A stretch of 33,921 nucleotides of DNA from Candidatus Poribacteria bacterium. Lineage in GTDB: Bacteria; Poribacteria; WGA-4E; JAJDTR01. Under the pieces are notes generated by a model. The model was not told where the DNA came from. It made no database searches and was given only the letters and a program-made list of their open reading frames with translations. The stretch is taken from contig JAJDTR010000137.1 of NCBI GenBank assembly GCA_022827055.1, positions 1 to 33,921 of the forward strand, written 5' to 3'. A program made the position numbers and the translations under genes. Shown in pieces: positions 16,809-25,036 of this stretch (position 1 is the first letter of the stretch; each line of letters opens with the position of its first letter).

Positions 16809-17828
16809 TTGACAACACCAAATAGATTTGTACGTTGGGGAATACTGAGCACCGCAAAAATCGCAACCAAGGTATGCCGCGCTATAAAATTAGCTAGGAA
16901 TGCCGAAGTGGTGGCAATCGCTAGTCGAACAAAAGAGAGAGCAGAGAACTGGGCATCGGAGCATGATGTTGAGCAGGCATACGGTAGCTATGAACAACTT
17001 GTGGAGGATGAATCAATTGATGCAATTTACCTCCCAACCCCACCGACACTACATGCTGAATGGACAATCAAAGCGGCTGAATGTGGCAAGCACGTGCTGT
17101 GTGAAAAGCCTTTGGCGGCAAACGTGGAAGAATCCATTGCGATGTCGACGGCATGTCAAGAGAATGGCGTACAGTTGATGGACGGCGTCATGTGGGTACA
17201 TCATGAACGAACGCCTAAAATGAGACAAATGATAGAAAATGGAACGCTAGGGAAGTTGCGCCGAGTGACCTCTGCGTTCTCATTCAACTGGGATAAAATT
17301 CCGTACGACAACATTCGCGCTAAGAAAGAACTTGCCGGTGGCAGCCTCGGCGATTTAGGATACTACTGTGTTCGCGCTATTCTTTGGGCATTCGGCGCTT
17401 TCCCGTTTCAAGTTTTTGCAACCGCACGTTACGAGGCTGGCGTTGACCTCAATTTTTCGGGACTACTTTGGTTTGAAGGCGAACGAATAGCATCATTTGA
17501 TTCCGCGTTTGACACGGGCAGTAGAAAATGGTTCGAAGTAGCAGGGACCAAGGCCTCGCTTATATGTGACGATTTTGTTATTCCTTGGAATGAGGAATCC
17601 GCGCGATTTTGGATACACAATGCATCAGGGAAATCAGCCGAATACAAAGTTGAAAACGCTATCCAGGAGGTAAACATGATTGAACAGTTCTCAAGAATCG
17701 TTCAGACCGGGAAGCTCGAACCTCATTTCGTCAAGGATGCAATCAACACGATGCACGTTTGTGATGCTCTTTCCGAATCTGCGAGACGCAACGAGATTGT
17801 GGAACTTGAGCTTCCGGAGCTGTCCTGA
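16809..17828 (+). CDS. Gfo/Idh/MocA family oxidoreductase
   Basis: A 339-residue NAD(P)-dependent oxidoreductase. The N-terminal Rossmann fold begins WGILSTAKIATKV (residues 10-22), the conserved EKP is at 99-101, and the C-terminal alpha/beta domain follows with GSLGDLGYYCVRAI. This arrangement resembles the dihydrodiol or D-xylose dehydrogenase branch of the family. The substrate is probably a sugar or cyclitol derivative but cannot be fixed. The start is TTG, with GAGG 8-10 bases upstream. Length is normal. Confidence 0.88.
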   Translation: MTTPNRFVRWGILSTAKIATKVCRAIKLARNAEVVAIASRTKERAENWASEHDVEQAYGSYEQLVEDESIDAIYLPTPPTLHAEWTIKAAECGKHVLCEKPLAANVEESIAMSTACQENGVQLMDGVMWVHHERTPKMRQMIENGTLGKLRRVTSAFSFNWDKIPYDNIRAKKELAGGSLGDLGYYCVRAILWAFGAFPFQVFATARYEAGVDLNFSGLLWFEGERIASFDSAFDTGSRKWFEVAGTKASLICDDFVIPWNEESARFWIHNASGKSAEYKVENAIQEVNMIEQFSRIVQTGKLEPHFVKDAINTMHVCDALSESARRNEIVELELPELS

Positions 17829-17966
17829 TTCGAAAAGCATGAGAATTGCCATGCTGTAAAGAATAAGTGAATCCAATCATTATGTAGAACATTTGTTGTC
17901 GTCGTTAACAGATGATGTAAATTTCCCATAAACCTATTAACCGATATTGCGAAGGAGAAAACTCCC

Positions 17967-18638
17967 ATGGCGGTCATCACCGTTTCAAGAGAATACGGTA
18001 GTCGTGGTGAAGAGATTACCCAAGAAGCTGCGAAAGAACTCGGTTATAGTTATTTTGATAAGGACATCCTCGCTGATGTCGCGCGCATCGCCAACACCAC
18101 TGAAGACGAAATTCGCCAATACGATGAAAAGGATGAACACGGACTACACACATTTCTGAAAAAACTGTTTATCGCTCAACCCTTAGTTGTCGCCGAATTT
18201 CCGTACTATTATCCACCGACTATGCCTCTTGATTGGTCAATCGGCCCCATTGAAAACGAAAAGAGATTGGATCCCGAGAGCGTAACGGCTTTTTTTCATC
18301 AAGTTGTCGAAGAACTCTGGAGACGGGACGACGTTGTAATTGTTGGACGAGCCAGTCAAAAAATCCTTGCTTCAAAACCGCACACACTCCACGTTCGCTT
18401 CGTGGGGACGATGCAAGACCGCTGCAAGCAAGTAATGGCAGCCGATTCTCTAACCCATGTTGAAGCCGCGAAGAAGATTATGGCCATCGATAAAGGACGC
18501 GCACATTATCTAAAGCATCACCACGATGCAGACTGGACGGATTCGACATTATATCATCTAGTCATTAACTCAAGCTTAATACCAATAGATCAGGCCGTTA
18601 AAATCATCAAGCTGTCGCTCCGTGATATGGAAAATTAG
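17967..18638 (+). CDS. Cytidylate kinase-like family protein
   Basis: A 223-residue protein of the cytidylate-kinase-2 type. It opens with ITVSREYGSRGEEITQEAAKELGY, whose glycine loop is a divergent P-loop. Next come FDKDILADVARIAN, the strand VVIVGRASQKILA, an Arg-containing lid and the end motif LYHLVINSS with KIIKLSL. The family is common in environmental bacteria and its substrate is often unproven. A canonical cmk occurs at 31215, so this copy probably does something other than essential CMP phosphorylation. AAGGAGA about 9 bases upstream supports the ATG. Confidence 0.8.
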   Translation: MAVITVSREYGSRGEEITQEAAKELGYSYFDKDILADVARIANTTEDEIRQYDEKDEHGLHTFLKKLFIAQPLVVAEFPYYYPPTMPLDWSIGPIENEKRLDPESVTAFFHQVVEELWRRDDVVIVGRASQKILASKPHTLHVRFVGTMQDRCKQVMAADSLTHVEAAKKIMAIDKGRAHYLKHHHDADWTDSTLYHLVINSSLIPIDQAVKIIKLSLRDMEN

Positions 18639-19134
18639 GGTGATTTCACGTGGCAATTCACAAAGCTGACTTATAGGGAAAGCATCCCCTCCCATAACGA
18701 CAATTCCTCAACGAACTGCATAATCCATTCACACCGTCCCCGACCCGTCACACACGTTTGCCAACTCTTCACTGGTCAACCAAGAAAACTAGACGATCGA
18801 AATCCCATCCGCATTTCCTTAAGAACATGTTTGAAAAGTACATTTTGTAGGGTGCGATCAACCGACTGATTAAGGAGGGCGATAGAGATCCCCTGCGCAC
18901 CAGCCTCTAAAAGCCCCGGAGGGGATCAAACGAGTGAATAGCGAGTGCGATAGAGATCTTGAAGGTGTATAGATACTGAACATTGGCTCTGCTGTCGACT
19001 ATTCAAACAGGTTCTAACGTCAGAATTTCTCCGTCTGCTTTCTGTAGTCTTTTCGCAAAATTGAACTAATGAGATTCCTGGCTGGGGGTGCGATGGGCAG
19101 ACCAATTCATCTCCTGCGAAGATAACAAATATTC
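18639..19134. other. Intergenic region with short repeats and possible hairpins
   Basis: These 496 bases contain no supported gene. The 12-base word GCGATAGAGATC occurs twice (18879-18890 and 18947-18958). Between them GATCCCCT (18887-18894) and AGGGGATC (18920-18927) form an 8-bp inverted repeat, overlapped by a smaller CCCC-GGA-GGGG hairpin. No U-tract follows, and I do not recognise an RNA family here. Confidence 0.5.
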
Positions 19135-20298
19135 ATGCGAAAGTACGGTGCATACCTCCCTGCACTTCTAATGGATGCCTGCATAAGTAGCATCCTCACG
19201 AACGCAGCCTTTTACATAAACTACCTCCACTTTTCCTCTACGTTTCTAGGCACTTTGACGGCAATCAGCACCGGCGTCTTTGTGTTATTAGCAATTCCTT
19301 TTGGCCGTCTATCAGACAAGATCGGACGACCGCACGTCCTCACCCTCGCTTGCTTTTCACTCGCCGCCGTGAGTATTCTTCTTCCATTCTGTACGCGCAA
19401 GCTATATCTCATGATAGCTTTTCCATGCAGTGGTATCGGTATGGCGCTATTTTGGCCTACCTATGAAGCGTGGTTAGCTGAGCGAGAAGGTGACGGAGAT
19501 CTGATTCGACGCATTACGACTTTTAATCTGTTCTGGACTGTAGGAATTACAATTGGTCCGATGATTTCTAGCTATCTTTATAAAGGAACTAGCCCAGTCC
19601 TTGCTTTCTATCTCGCGGGCGGCTTTAGCCTAGTCAATTGGATTACCCTCGAATCTCAAACAATCGTCAATCGTAAAAACCTACGTTCGCCGGAACATTC
19701 AGATTTAAATGAAGCACCTCCTCATGCCGCACACCACACCTATCTAAGAATAGCGCGGATTGCTAATTTTGCTTCATGGTTTTCGCTTGGTATCGTTCGG
19801 CACATTGCGCCGAAGCTGACCGTCGAATCCGGCATTCCTGCAATGGCATTTGGGAATTTAATGCTGGTGATGGGAACAACACAATTGATCGGCTTTCTAT
19901 GGTTAGGTACGAATCGAGCGGCACAGTGGCACTATCGACTGCCTCCGTTGATCGGCGCTCAGTTACTCGCAATAATCGCCTTCTTGGCAATCGGACTTAT
20001 GCCGCATGGATTTTATTGGACGTGTGCCTTTGCGGTAATTGGGTTATCCGGAGCTGTTACCTACTTCAGCAGCATGTATTACAGCTTGCACGCACAGCAG
20101 GATAAGGGCAACAAGAGTGGTGGACACGAAGCTGTTCTGGGAAGTGGTCTATTGCTTGGCCCATTATTCGGTGGGATGTTGGCGGATTCAGCACTGGGTG
20201 TTAGCAGTCCTTACATTCTTTGTGCAGTGGCGATCGGGATTTGTAGCTTAGCGGAAACGATTATCTGGTTAAGGCAAAAGCAGATGGTGGGAGTGTAG
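19135..20298 (+). CDS. Major facilitator superfamily transporter
   Basis: A 387-residue membrane protein with about twelve hydrophobic segments. The MFS motif A is GRLSDKIGRP (57-66) in the loop after the second helix. A more polar central loop (about 180-205, with HSDLNEAPPHAAHH) divides the halves. Length is typical of a 12-helix drug or metabolite transporter. The ATG at 19135 has only a weak GAAGA upstream. Substrate unknown. The gene ends 16 bases before the end of the convergent repeat membrane protein. Confidence 0.85.
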   Translation: MRKYGAYLPALLMDACISSILTNAAFYINYLHFSSTFLGTLTAISTGVFVLLAIPFGRLSDKIGRPHVLTLACFSLAAVSILLPFCTRKLYLMIAFPCSGIGMALFWPTYEAWLAEREGDGDLIRRITTFNLFWTVGITIGPMISSYLYKGTSPVLAFYLAGGFSLVNWITLESQTIVNRKNLRSPEHSDLNEAPPHAAHHTYLRIARIANFASWFSLGIVRHIAPKLTVESGIPAMAFGNLMLVMGTTQLIGFLWLGTNRAAQWHYRLPPLIGAQLLAIIAFLAIGLMPHGFYWTCAFAVIGLSGAVTYFSSMYYSLHAQQDKGNKSGGHEAVLGSGLLLGPLFGGMLADSALGVSSPYILCAVAIGICSLAETIIWLRQKQMVGV

Positions 20299-20314
20299 GC
20301 CCCGACGACGTTCT

Positions 20315-20908
20315 CTATCGATGGGCAACAATAATGAATCCGGTTAAACCCCCGAGGAGGATTTGGAAACCTGTCTGGAAAAGGACCTCCCGAAACGGTT
20401 GGCAAAGAAAGATAAGACCGCAGGCAATCGCACTGATAGAAATCCGTTCCACCCACCATTTTCGCTTCGAAAGAATTGCAAACAAGGTCATACCAACTAA
20501 GATTAGATATAGAGCCGTGCTCCGTAGAAAACTAAGGGGTTGATAGAGGAAAACAAAGCCGATGACTAGGATAGTTCCGCCGAGAACTGTTGCCTGCTTT
20601 CGCCAGCGTGTTGTCAGGCCAAAAGCAATTGCACTGGCAAAGATTAGGTGGAAAGCGGAATCCCGAACTATACCTGGAACATTCAGAAAAAGGAACACTA
20701 GTCCGGTAACTAGCCCGAGACCTGAAATTGTCTCCACGACCCACTTGGCAGAAAAGATTCTCGCTGAGATTATCGATGCGATGGTCAAGAGCGGTAAGGC
20801 AATGCCCTTGAGCAATACAGAATCAGGCTGATACAAAAATCCAAGCCCGAAAAGAACTGTCAAAATGGCGATAATCTGGTAGCGAGAACGCTTAGGTTTG
20901 GGTGTCAT
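20315..20908 (-). CDS. Unknown eight-helix membrane protein built of four tandem repeats
   Basis: A 197-residue protein I do not recognise. I chose ATG 20908 because GAGAGG lies 9 bases upstream and the longer form adds only polar sequence. It is almost entirely hydrophobic and consists of four repeats of about 47 residues. Each has a helix ending in FLYQP or a variant (FLYQP 24-28, FLNVP 74-78, FLYQP 120-124, FLCQP 167-171), a short loop, a second helix, and a basic loop with Trp (KW 55-56, RW 101-102, KWW 150-152). Four two-helix units predict eight membrane segments with regular topology. Function is unknown. Confidence 0.75.
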   Translation of the reverse strand: MTPKPKRSRYQIIAILTVLFGLGFLYQPDSVLLKGIALPLLTIASIISARIFSAKWVVETISGLGLVTGLVFLFLNVPGIVRDSAFHLIFASAIAFGLTTRWRKQATVLGGTILVIGFVFLYQPLSFLRSTALYLILVGMTLFAILSKRKWWVERISISAIACGLIFLCQPFREVLFQTGFQILLGGLTGFIIVAHR

Positions 20909-21018
20909 GCATATGTGCCTCTCGGCCAGGTATGATCTTTTCACAGCCGAGACGTACACTTCAATAAAAGATTCGGTTGTTGCTGCCGCACAACTGGGTC
21001 GTACCAAAGACCAAAAGA

Positions 21019-21049
21019 TTGGATAAAGCACCGATTGCTATGCTATAAT
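21019..21049 (+). promoter_or_regulatory. Promoter-like sequence for the short Gfo/Idh gene
   Basis: A perfect TATAAT (21044-21049) is preceded by TGC, an extended -10. TTGGAT (21019-21024) lies 19 bases upstream. The predicted start is near 21056, about 36 bases before ATG 21092. Confidence 0.5.
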
Positions 21050-21091
21050 CAGCGCAGTCATTCGATTTGAAGAGAACCCGGGAGGAGTTTG

Positions 21092-21862
21092 ATGAAGCCA
21101 AGAGTCTCAATGATTGGTACCGGACGGTGGGGTAAAACCCTATTGCAGAAATTCCATTTTCTCGGTGGGCTCCACCTCGTCTATGGACATCAGAATCGTG
21201 ATGTGCTCCAACCGCTTAATTTGCGTTTTGCTGAGGACATCGATCAATTAATTGAGGAGAGTGATGCTGTCGTCGTCGCCACCCCTTCGGAGACGCACGC
21301 AGAAGTCGGAGAAAGGGTGTTGCGGGCGAAGAAAGATCTGTTTCTTGAGAAGCCCATGGCTCTCTCATCTAAGGAAGCACGCCACCTCACGCAGTTGGCG
21401 GAAGATTCGGATTGTGTGTTCATGGTGGGTCATGTGCTTTGCTACTCAACCGGTTTTACCAAACTTAGTGCGTTGCCCGGAGAAGCCGTTTCCGCGCACG
21501 GAAAATTCCTGAAAACAACGACGCCTGAAAAGTATCTTAACGCTTATTGGGACATGGGGGTGCATTGCGTGGCATTGGCAATTGCCCTGAACGTGCCCAT
21601 GACTCAGTTCAAACTTGACGCCTCGGCGCAAGCAACTGCCAATCAAAGGACTTTCGAGCTACAGACAAGAACACGCGACGGTCATCTTCACTCCCTACTA
21701 TGGGACTTTCTCGCCCCTGAAAACCAGGAAGACATGCTGATGGTTGAGTGCAGGCATTTCCTCGCTTGTGTTAAAAACCGAGAAACGCCTAGGACTGATG
21801 GACGACAGGGCGTTCAGACTATCGAAGCATTGGAAAGGATTCATCCGGAGCAGCGTGCATAA
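21092..21862 (+). CDS. Short Gfo/Idh/MocA family oxidoreductase
   Basis: A 256-residue NAD(P)-binding oxidoreductase. The Rossmann loop GTGRWG is near residues 9-14, VVVATPSETHAEV follows, and the conserved EKP lies in FLEKPMALS. The C-terminal half keeps WDMGVHCV but is about 80 residues shorter than usual. It still ends in the normal position with TIEALERI, so it is a compact version rather than a truncated one. GGAGGAG at 21081-21087 favours ATG 21092 over a TTG one codon earlier. Substrate unknown. It ends 15 bases before a convergent gene. Confidence 0.82.
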   Translation: MKPRVSMIGTGRWGKTLLQKFHFLGGLHLVYGHQNRDVLQPLNLRFAEDIDQLIEESDAVVVATPSETHAEVGERVLRAKKDLFLEKPMALSSKEARHLTQLAEDSDCVFMVGHVLCYSTGFTKLSALPGEAVSAHGKFLKTTTPEKYLNAYWDMGVHCVALAIALNVPMTQFKLDASAQATANQRTFELQTRTRDGHLHSLLWDFLAPENQEDMLMVECRHFLACVKNRETPRTDGRQGVQTIEALERIHPEQRA

Positions 21863-21877
21863 GCAACTGCAACTTCC

Positions 21878-22396
21878 TTAATCCTCGCCTGATTGCGTAC
21901 GCGATTTTTCGTCTCCGAACAAACCACGAAACCATCTGCGCGACTGAGTTTGAGCCGCTTCTGCGGCTTCTGATTTTAGTTTCAGAGATTCTGTCTGTAC
22001 CTCTTTGATTCTCCGTTCAAGTTCTTCATTCTGACTCTGGAGTTCCTGTTTCTCGCGTTTTAATTCGGCGATGTCTTCCTGCAAAACGGTGAGATGCAGC
22101 ACTTGGCAAGCCAAGTTTTCAATTAGGTCAGACGTTGGAATGTTGAAGGCAAGTTTTGTGATTAGAATGGATAATCCATCGACACTCAGCATGAACACAG
22201 TTTGGGGTTCTTCGGTCTCCTTTTTCTCTCCGCCAAATAGTGTTTCGACAGAGTCGTCACCGCCGGAGGTAACCACCGGTTCACTATACAAGTAAGGTTT
22301 AAGGTCTTCATCTTCGCGGGCCAATGCGTTTGATATGATGTCCTCCTCAACGCCAATGATGCTAGCGATGTCTGGTACACTTAGCCGTTGTTGCAT
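21878..22396 (-). CDS. Unknown protein with HTH-like start and coiled coil
   Basis: A 172-residue protein of unknown function. ATG 22396 is preceded by GGGAG at 8 bases and replaces a longer form. Residues 5-26 (LSVPDIASIIGVEEDIISNAL) look like a helix-turn-helix or SAM-like helix pair. Residues 40-65 are acidic linker. Residues 66-95 are a compact segment (VFMLSVDGLSILITKL). Residues 98-148 are a strong heptad coiled coil rich in Leu, Glu and Gln. The C-terminus has a basic aromatic patch, SRRWFRGLFG, that could bind membrane or nucleic acid. A scaffold or regulator is possible but unproven. Confidence 0.65.
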   Translation of the reverse strand: MQQRLSVPDIASIIGVEEDIISNALAREDEDLKPYLYSEPVVTSGGDDSVETLFGGEKKETEEPQTVFMLSVDGLSILITKLAFNIPTSDLIENLACQVLHLTVLQEDIAELKREKQELQSQNEELERRIKEVQTESLKLKSEAAEAAQTQSRRWFRGLFGDEKSRTQSGED

Positions 22397-22501
22397 GCTC
22401 AATTCTCCCGGATCAGATGCATCAATCACTACGTTGATACGTGCATCAAAGTCTGTGGATTTCGCTATCTCACGGTAAAACTGCGAATTGAAAATTGAGG
22501 G

Positions 22502-23116
22502 TTATAATAATTTCTTGTGCTGAGGAACATCGGTCCGGAGAAGTCGAATTAGCCGCCGGGAATAGCTCCAGCTTGAAATACCGATGAAAGCAATCCCAAC
22601 ACAGAGCACATAGAACGAGATTGGTCCGGCAACATCTAGAACATAAAGAACCAGAGCGATCGAAAGGAATACAGTAGCACACTTTCCCCATCGATTGGAG
22701 CGCGTGATGAACCGTATCTGGTAAGCGAGATAGATACTTCCGATAACTATAAAAACATCTCTTATGACAACAATCCCGACCACCCAAAGGGGAAAATCGT
22801 AATGCTTTGAGTAGAAAAGTCCGTAAAGCGCCGCGCTGATTACGACCTTGTCTGCTATAGGATCGAGGATTTTTCCCAAATCAGAGGGCAACTTCAACCG
22901 CCGAGCCATGTATCCATCAAGCAGATCGGACAACACAGCCAGACAGCCTAATGTCAACGTAATTGCCCGCTCATAATGTACAATGCTAAGAAAAATGAAC
23001 GGCGCTAGCACAAGTCTGGTCAGAGACAGTAGATTACTAACATAGACGAAATCTCGCCTAACAATCTGCACCCCTGTGTTTTGCGCTAACTGATGCGGAG
23101 ATGAATGAAGTCGCAT
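22502..23116 (-). CDS. pgsA: CDP-alcohol phosphatidyltransferase, PgsA-like
   Basis: A 204-residue integral membrane enzyme. The full CDP-alcohol phosphotransferase signature is present: D64, D67-G68, A71-R72, G81, D85 and D89 in DLLDGYMARR...GKILDPIAD. Size and the motif fit glycerol-3-phosphate 1-phosphatidyltransferase (PgsA), which makes phosphatidylglycerophosphate from CDP-diacylglycerol. Related CDP-alcohol enzymes cannot be excluded. There are about five or six hydrophobic segments. The first 20 residues are polar, and a start at a later codon is possible. Confidence 0.85.
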   Translation of the reverse strand: MRLHSSPHQLAQNTGVQIVRRDFVYVSNLLSLTRLVLAPFIFLSIVHYERAITLTLGCLAVLSDLLDGYMARRLKLPSDLGKILDPIADKVVISAALYGLFYSKHYDFPLWVVGIVVIRDVFIVIGSIYLAYQIRFITRSNRWGKCATVFLSIALVLYVLDVAGPISFYVLCVGIAFIGISSWSYSRRLIRLLRTDVPQHKKLL

Positions 23117-23424
23117 GATACTAAGTTTATGCTAGAAAAGATTTGTGCGCGACAGCACTATCCAGTAATATGTGGGAGGGCAAACTGAAACGTCAAACCG
23201 GCGTGACATACCCGCCGACGCGCTGAAATACCGATGGGCCGGTGTGATTCAATGAATCGATGAGATTTGGAATACCCGAATGAAGCAAGATAAGTAGTTC
23301 ACCGCTTGCAACTTTCGTGTTTCAAACTACACCGCGGTGCTGGGTGTGCATCTTTTGGGACGCAAACCGCATAGACAAGAGAACGAGTTGATTGAACAAT
23401 GTGTACAGCGCGTCTTTGAATCTC
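23117..23424. other. Intergenic region without a gene
   Basis: These 308 bases have no supported coding frame. The only structure I see is a 13-base near-palindrome GATTCAATGAATC at 23246-23258 and a 6-bp inverted repeat (ACCGGC at 23197, GCCGGT at 23238). Confidence 0.5.
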
Positions 23425-24081
23425 TCAGTTATTTTTAGCGATGACCCGCGTTTTCAATCTGCGATTTTCTCGTTTTAGTAGCGCGGCCTCCTCGGCAAGA
23501 AGCTGATTTAGCGGGAAGGTTTCCAGCAGATGCTGTTTCTCTTCGAGGGAAATGTGAAGCCTAACACCAATCTGATATGCCAACTGGCGTGGATCCTCTG
23601 GAAATAACTTCGGAGGCTCCCACTCCAAAAAAAGTTGTTTTAGCAGAGCTTCGTAATCTTTATATAGTTCTCGTGTTTCCGATGCAATCGGCTCAATATC
23701 CTCATTTACGTCTATGTCCGGCACGTTCGGAACTCGAACACGGCCAACTAGATAGGGCAGATTGTGCTGAATTTCTAAAATCTCAAATCGGTACTGTCCC
23801 GATGTCATGAGGTTCATTCGACCGCCGTCCAATCGATCCACTTCAAGAATCTGCACGGCTGTTCCAACATGATGTGGTTCGGCGGGATCGCCCGATTCTG
23901 TTCCCTCTTTTATTAGAACAACGCCAAAAGGGGACTCATGCTCCAAGCACAGTTGAATCATCAACTGATACCGCTCTTCAAATATGTGCAGCGGTAAGAT
24001 ACCACCGGGGAAAAGAACAACATGCAGCGGGAAAAGTGGTAACTCTTGTTCAGACGGAACCTCAATTGAATCAATGTCCAC
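23425..24081 (-). CDS. Stand-alone Lon N-terminal (LON substrate-binding) domain protein
   Basis: A 218-residue protein consisting of the LON domain without ATPase or protease parts. The typical opening is LPLFPLHVVLFPGGILPLHIFEERY (residues 14-38). SPFGVVLIKEG and GTAVQILEVDRLDGGRMNLMTSGQYRFEI follow, and a helical C-terminal half ends the protein. Such single-domain relatives are widespread and are thought to bind unfolded peptide or act as adaptors, but the role is unproven. The start is GTG with GGAGGG 9 bases upstream. Confidence 0.9.
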   Translation of the reverse strand: MDIDSIEVPSEQELPLFPLHVVLFPGGILPLHIFEERYQLMIQLCLEHESPFGVVLIKEGTESGDPAEPHHVGTAVQILEVDRLDGGRMNLMTSGQYRFEILEIQHNLPYLVGRVRVPNVPDIDVNEDIEPIASETRELYKDYEALLKQLFLEWEPPKLFPEDPRQLAYQIGVRLHISLEEKQHLLETFPLNQLLAEEAALLKRENRRLKTRVIAKNN

Positions 24082-24110
24082 CGGACGACACCCTCCACCG
24101 AAGGCAATAT

Positions 24111-24125
24111 ATCATATCGTATGAT
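24111..24125. promoter_or_regulatory. Small palindrome just after the predicted transcript start (possible operator)
   Basis: ATCATA (24111-24116) and TATGAT (24120-24125) are perfect reverse complements around TCG. On the minus strand they lie 4-18 bases downstream of the predicted start of the Lon-domain gene, a common operator position. Confidence 0.3.
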
Positions 24126-24135
24126 TACGATTCCA

Positions 24136-24164
24136 AGTTTAGCACACGAGAGAACGAGTGTCAA
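24136..24164 (-). promoter_or_regulatory. Strong promoter-like sequence for the Lon-domain gene
   Basis: On the minus strand a perfect TTGACA (24164-24159) and TAAACT (24141-24136) are exactly 17 bases apart, with TGC directly before the -10. The predicted start is near 24129, giving a 48-base leader. Confidence 0.6.
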
Positions 24165-24297
24165 CAGAAACATTCCAATCAACTATAGACGTGGAGGGCT
24201 TTTACCGGCACCGCGGCTTCCTACGTACTCTTGAGCTAGTAGCCGCTAAAATGGAACTAGCTATCACCTTATCTCAAACCGTGGAGGAACAATCGTT

Positions 24298-24789
24298 ATG
24301 TTAGAGAATTGGGTATCGTCACTATTGAACTATAAAAAGGCGGTGTTGAAAATATCGAACTGTTTGCTGGCACGCACCCAGGTTGCAGAGATTGAGGATG
24401 AAAGAGGTATCAAGGGAGCAAAAGCTGTCTGGAAGGGCGAGCCAGGCGAAAGCGCGCTTAAAGTCAATTCAGCAGCCTGGAATAGCAATATTGAAATTGG
24501 CGGTGATATCGCACCCACCATCGAATACAGGCAACAAGGTGACCGAAGGCAGTTCTCGGTCCGCAACCCTAAGGATATTTCATTCGATGTCGATCAGAAA
24601 ACGCTCAATAAAATTACATCGGCAAAAGGCGCATGTATGGCCGCCATCGCAGGAGCTGGTGTGGGACTATTTGGTTGGTTTTTGCTAGCACTTGCAAATC
24701 GCGCCTCCTTTGTTAGAGAAGATAAGAAAGATACATCTACACCGTCGCACACAGCTGAATCAACCGAGTCTGGCAACAGATTATTGTAA
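24298..24789 (+). CDS. Unknown single-pass membrane protein
   Basis: A 163-residue protein I do not recognise. GGAGGA (24283-24288) lies 9 bases before the ATG and argues it is real. The first 25 residues can form an amphipathic helix (MLENWVSSLLNYKKAVLKI). Residues 30-105 look like an all-beta domain with charged turns (GDIAPTIEYRQQGDRRQFSVRNP). A Gly/Ala-rich hydrophobic segment at about 112-133 probably spans the membrane, followed by a polar Thr/Ser tail. It is monocistronic as far as I can see. Confidence 0.65.
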   Translation: MLENWVSSLLNYKKAVLKISNCLLARTQVAEIEDERGIKGAKAVWKGEPGESALKVNSAAWNSNIEIGGDIAPTIEYRQQGDRRQFSVRNPKDISFDVDQKTLNKITSAKGACMAAIAGAGVGLFGWFLLALANRASFVREDKKDTSTPSHTAESTESGNRLL

Positions 24790-25036
24790 GGAATATATGC
24801 TCTCCGAAAGAGTTCGAGAATCTCAATTGGACCCATAAAGAACCTAAGCAACTCGGTTTGCGGCAGCAATCTTCGTGGAGCGAAGATTTCCGTATATGCG
24901 ATTGCTCCGCTAGCGCCTTAAAAGTGCTGCATCCGCTTAATTTGTGAGACATCATGCAGGGGTGTTCTAAACTCATACTTACTTCTCCGCATACAAGTCC
25001 AGTGTAGCTAATTACTGATTGGACGGCTGGTAACTG

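Noticed and set aside
17836..17855. AGCATG / CATGCT inverted repeat after the oxidoreductase gene as a terminator
   Set aside because: Only 6 bp and no U-tract on the coding strand; too weak to call.
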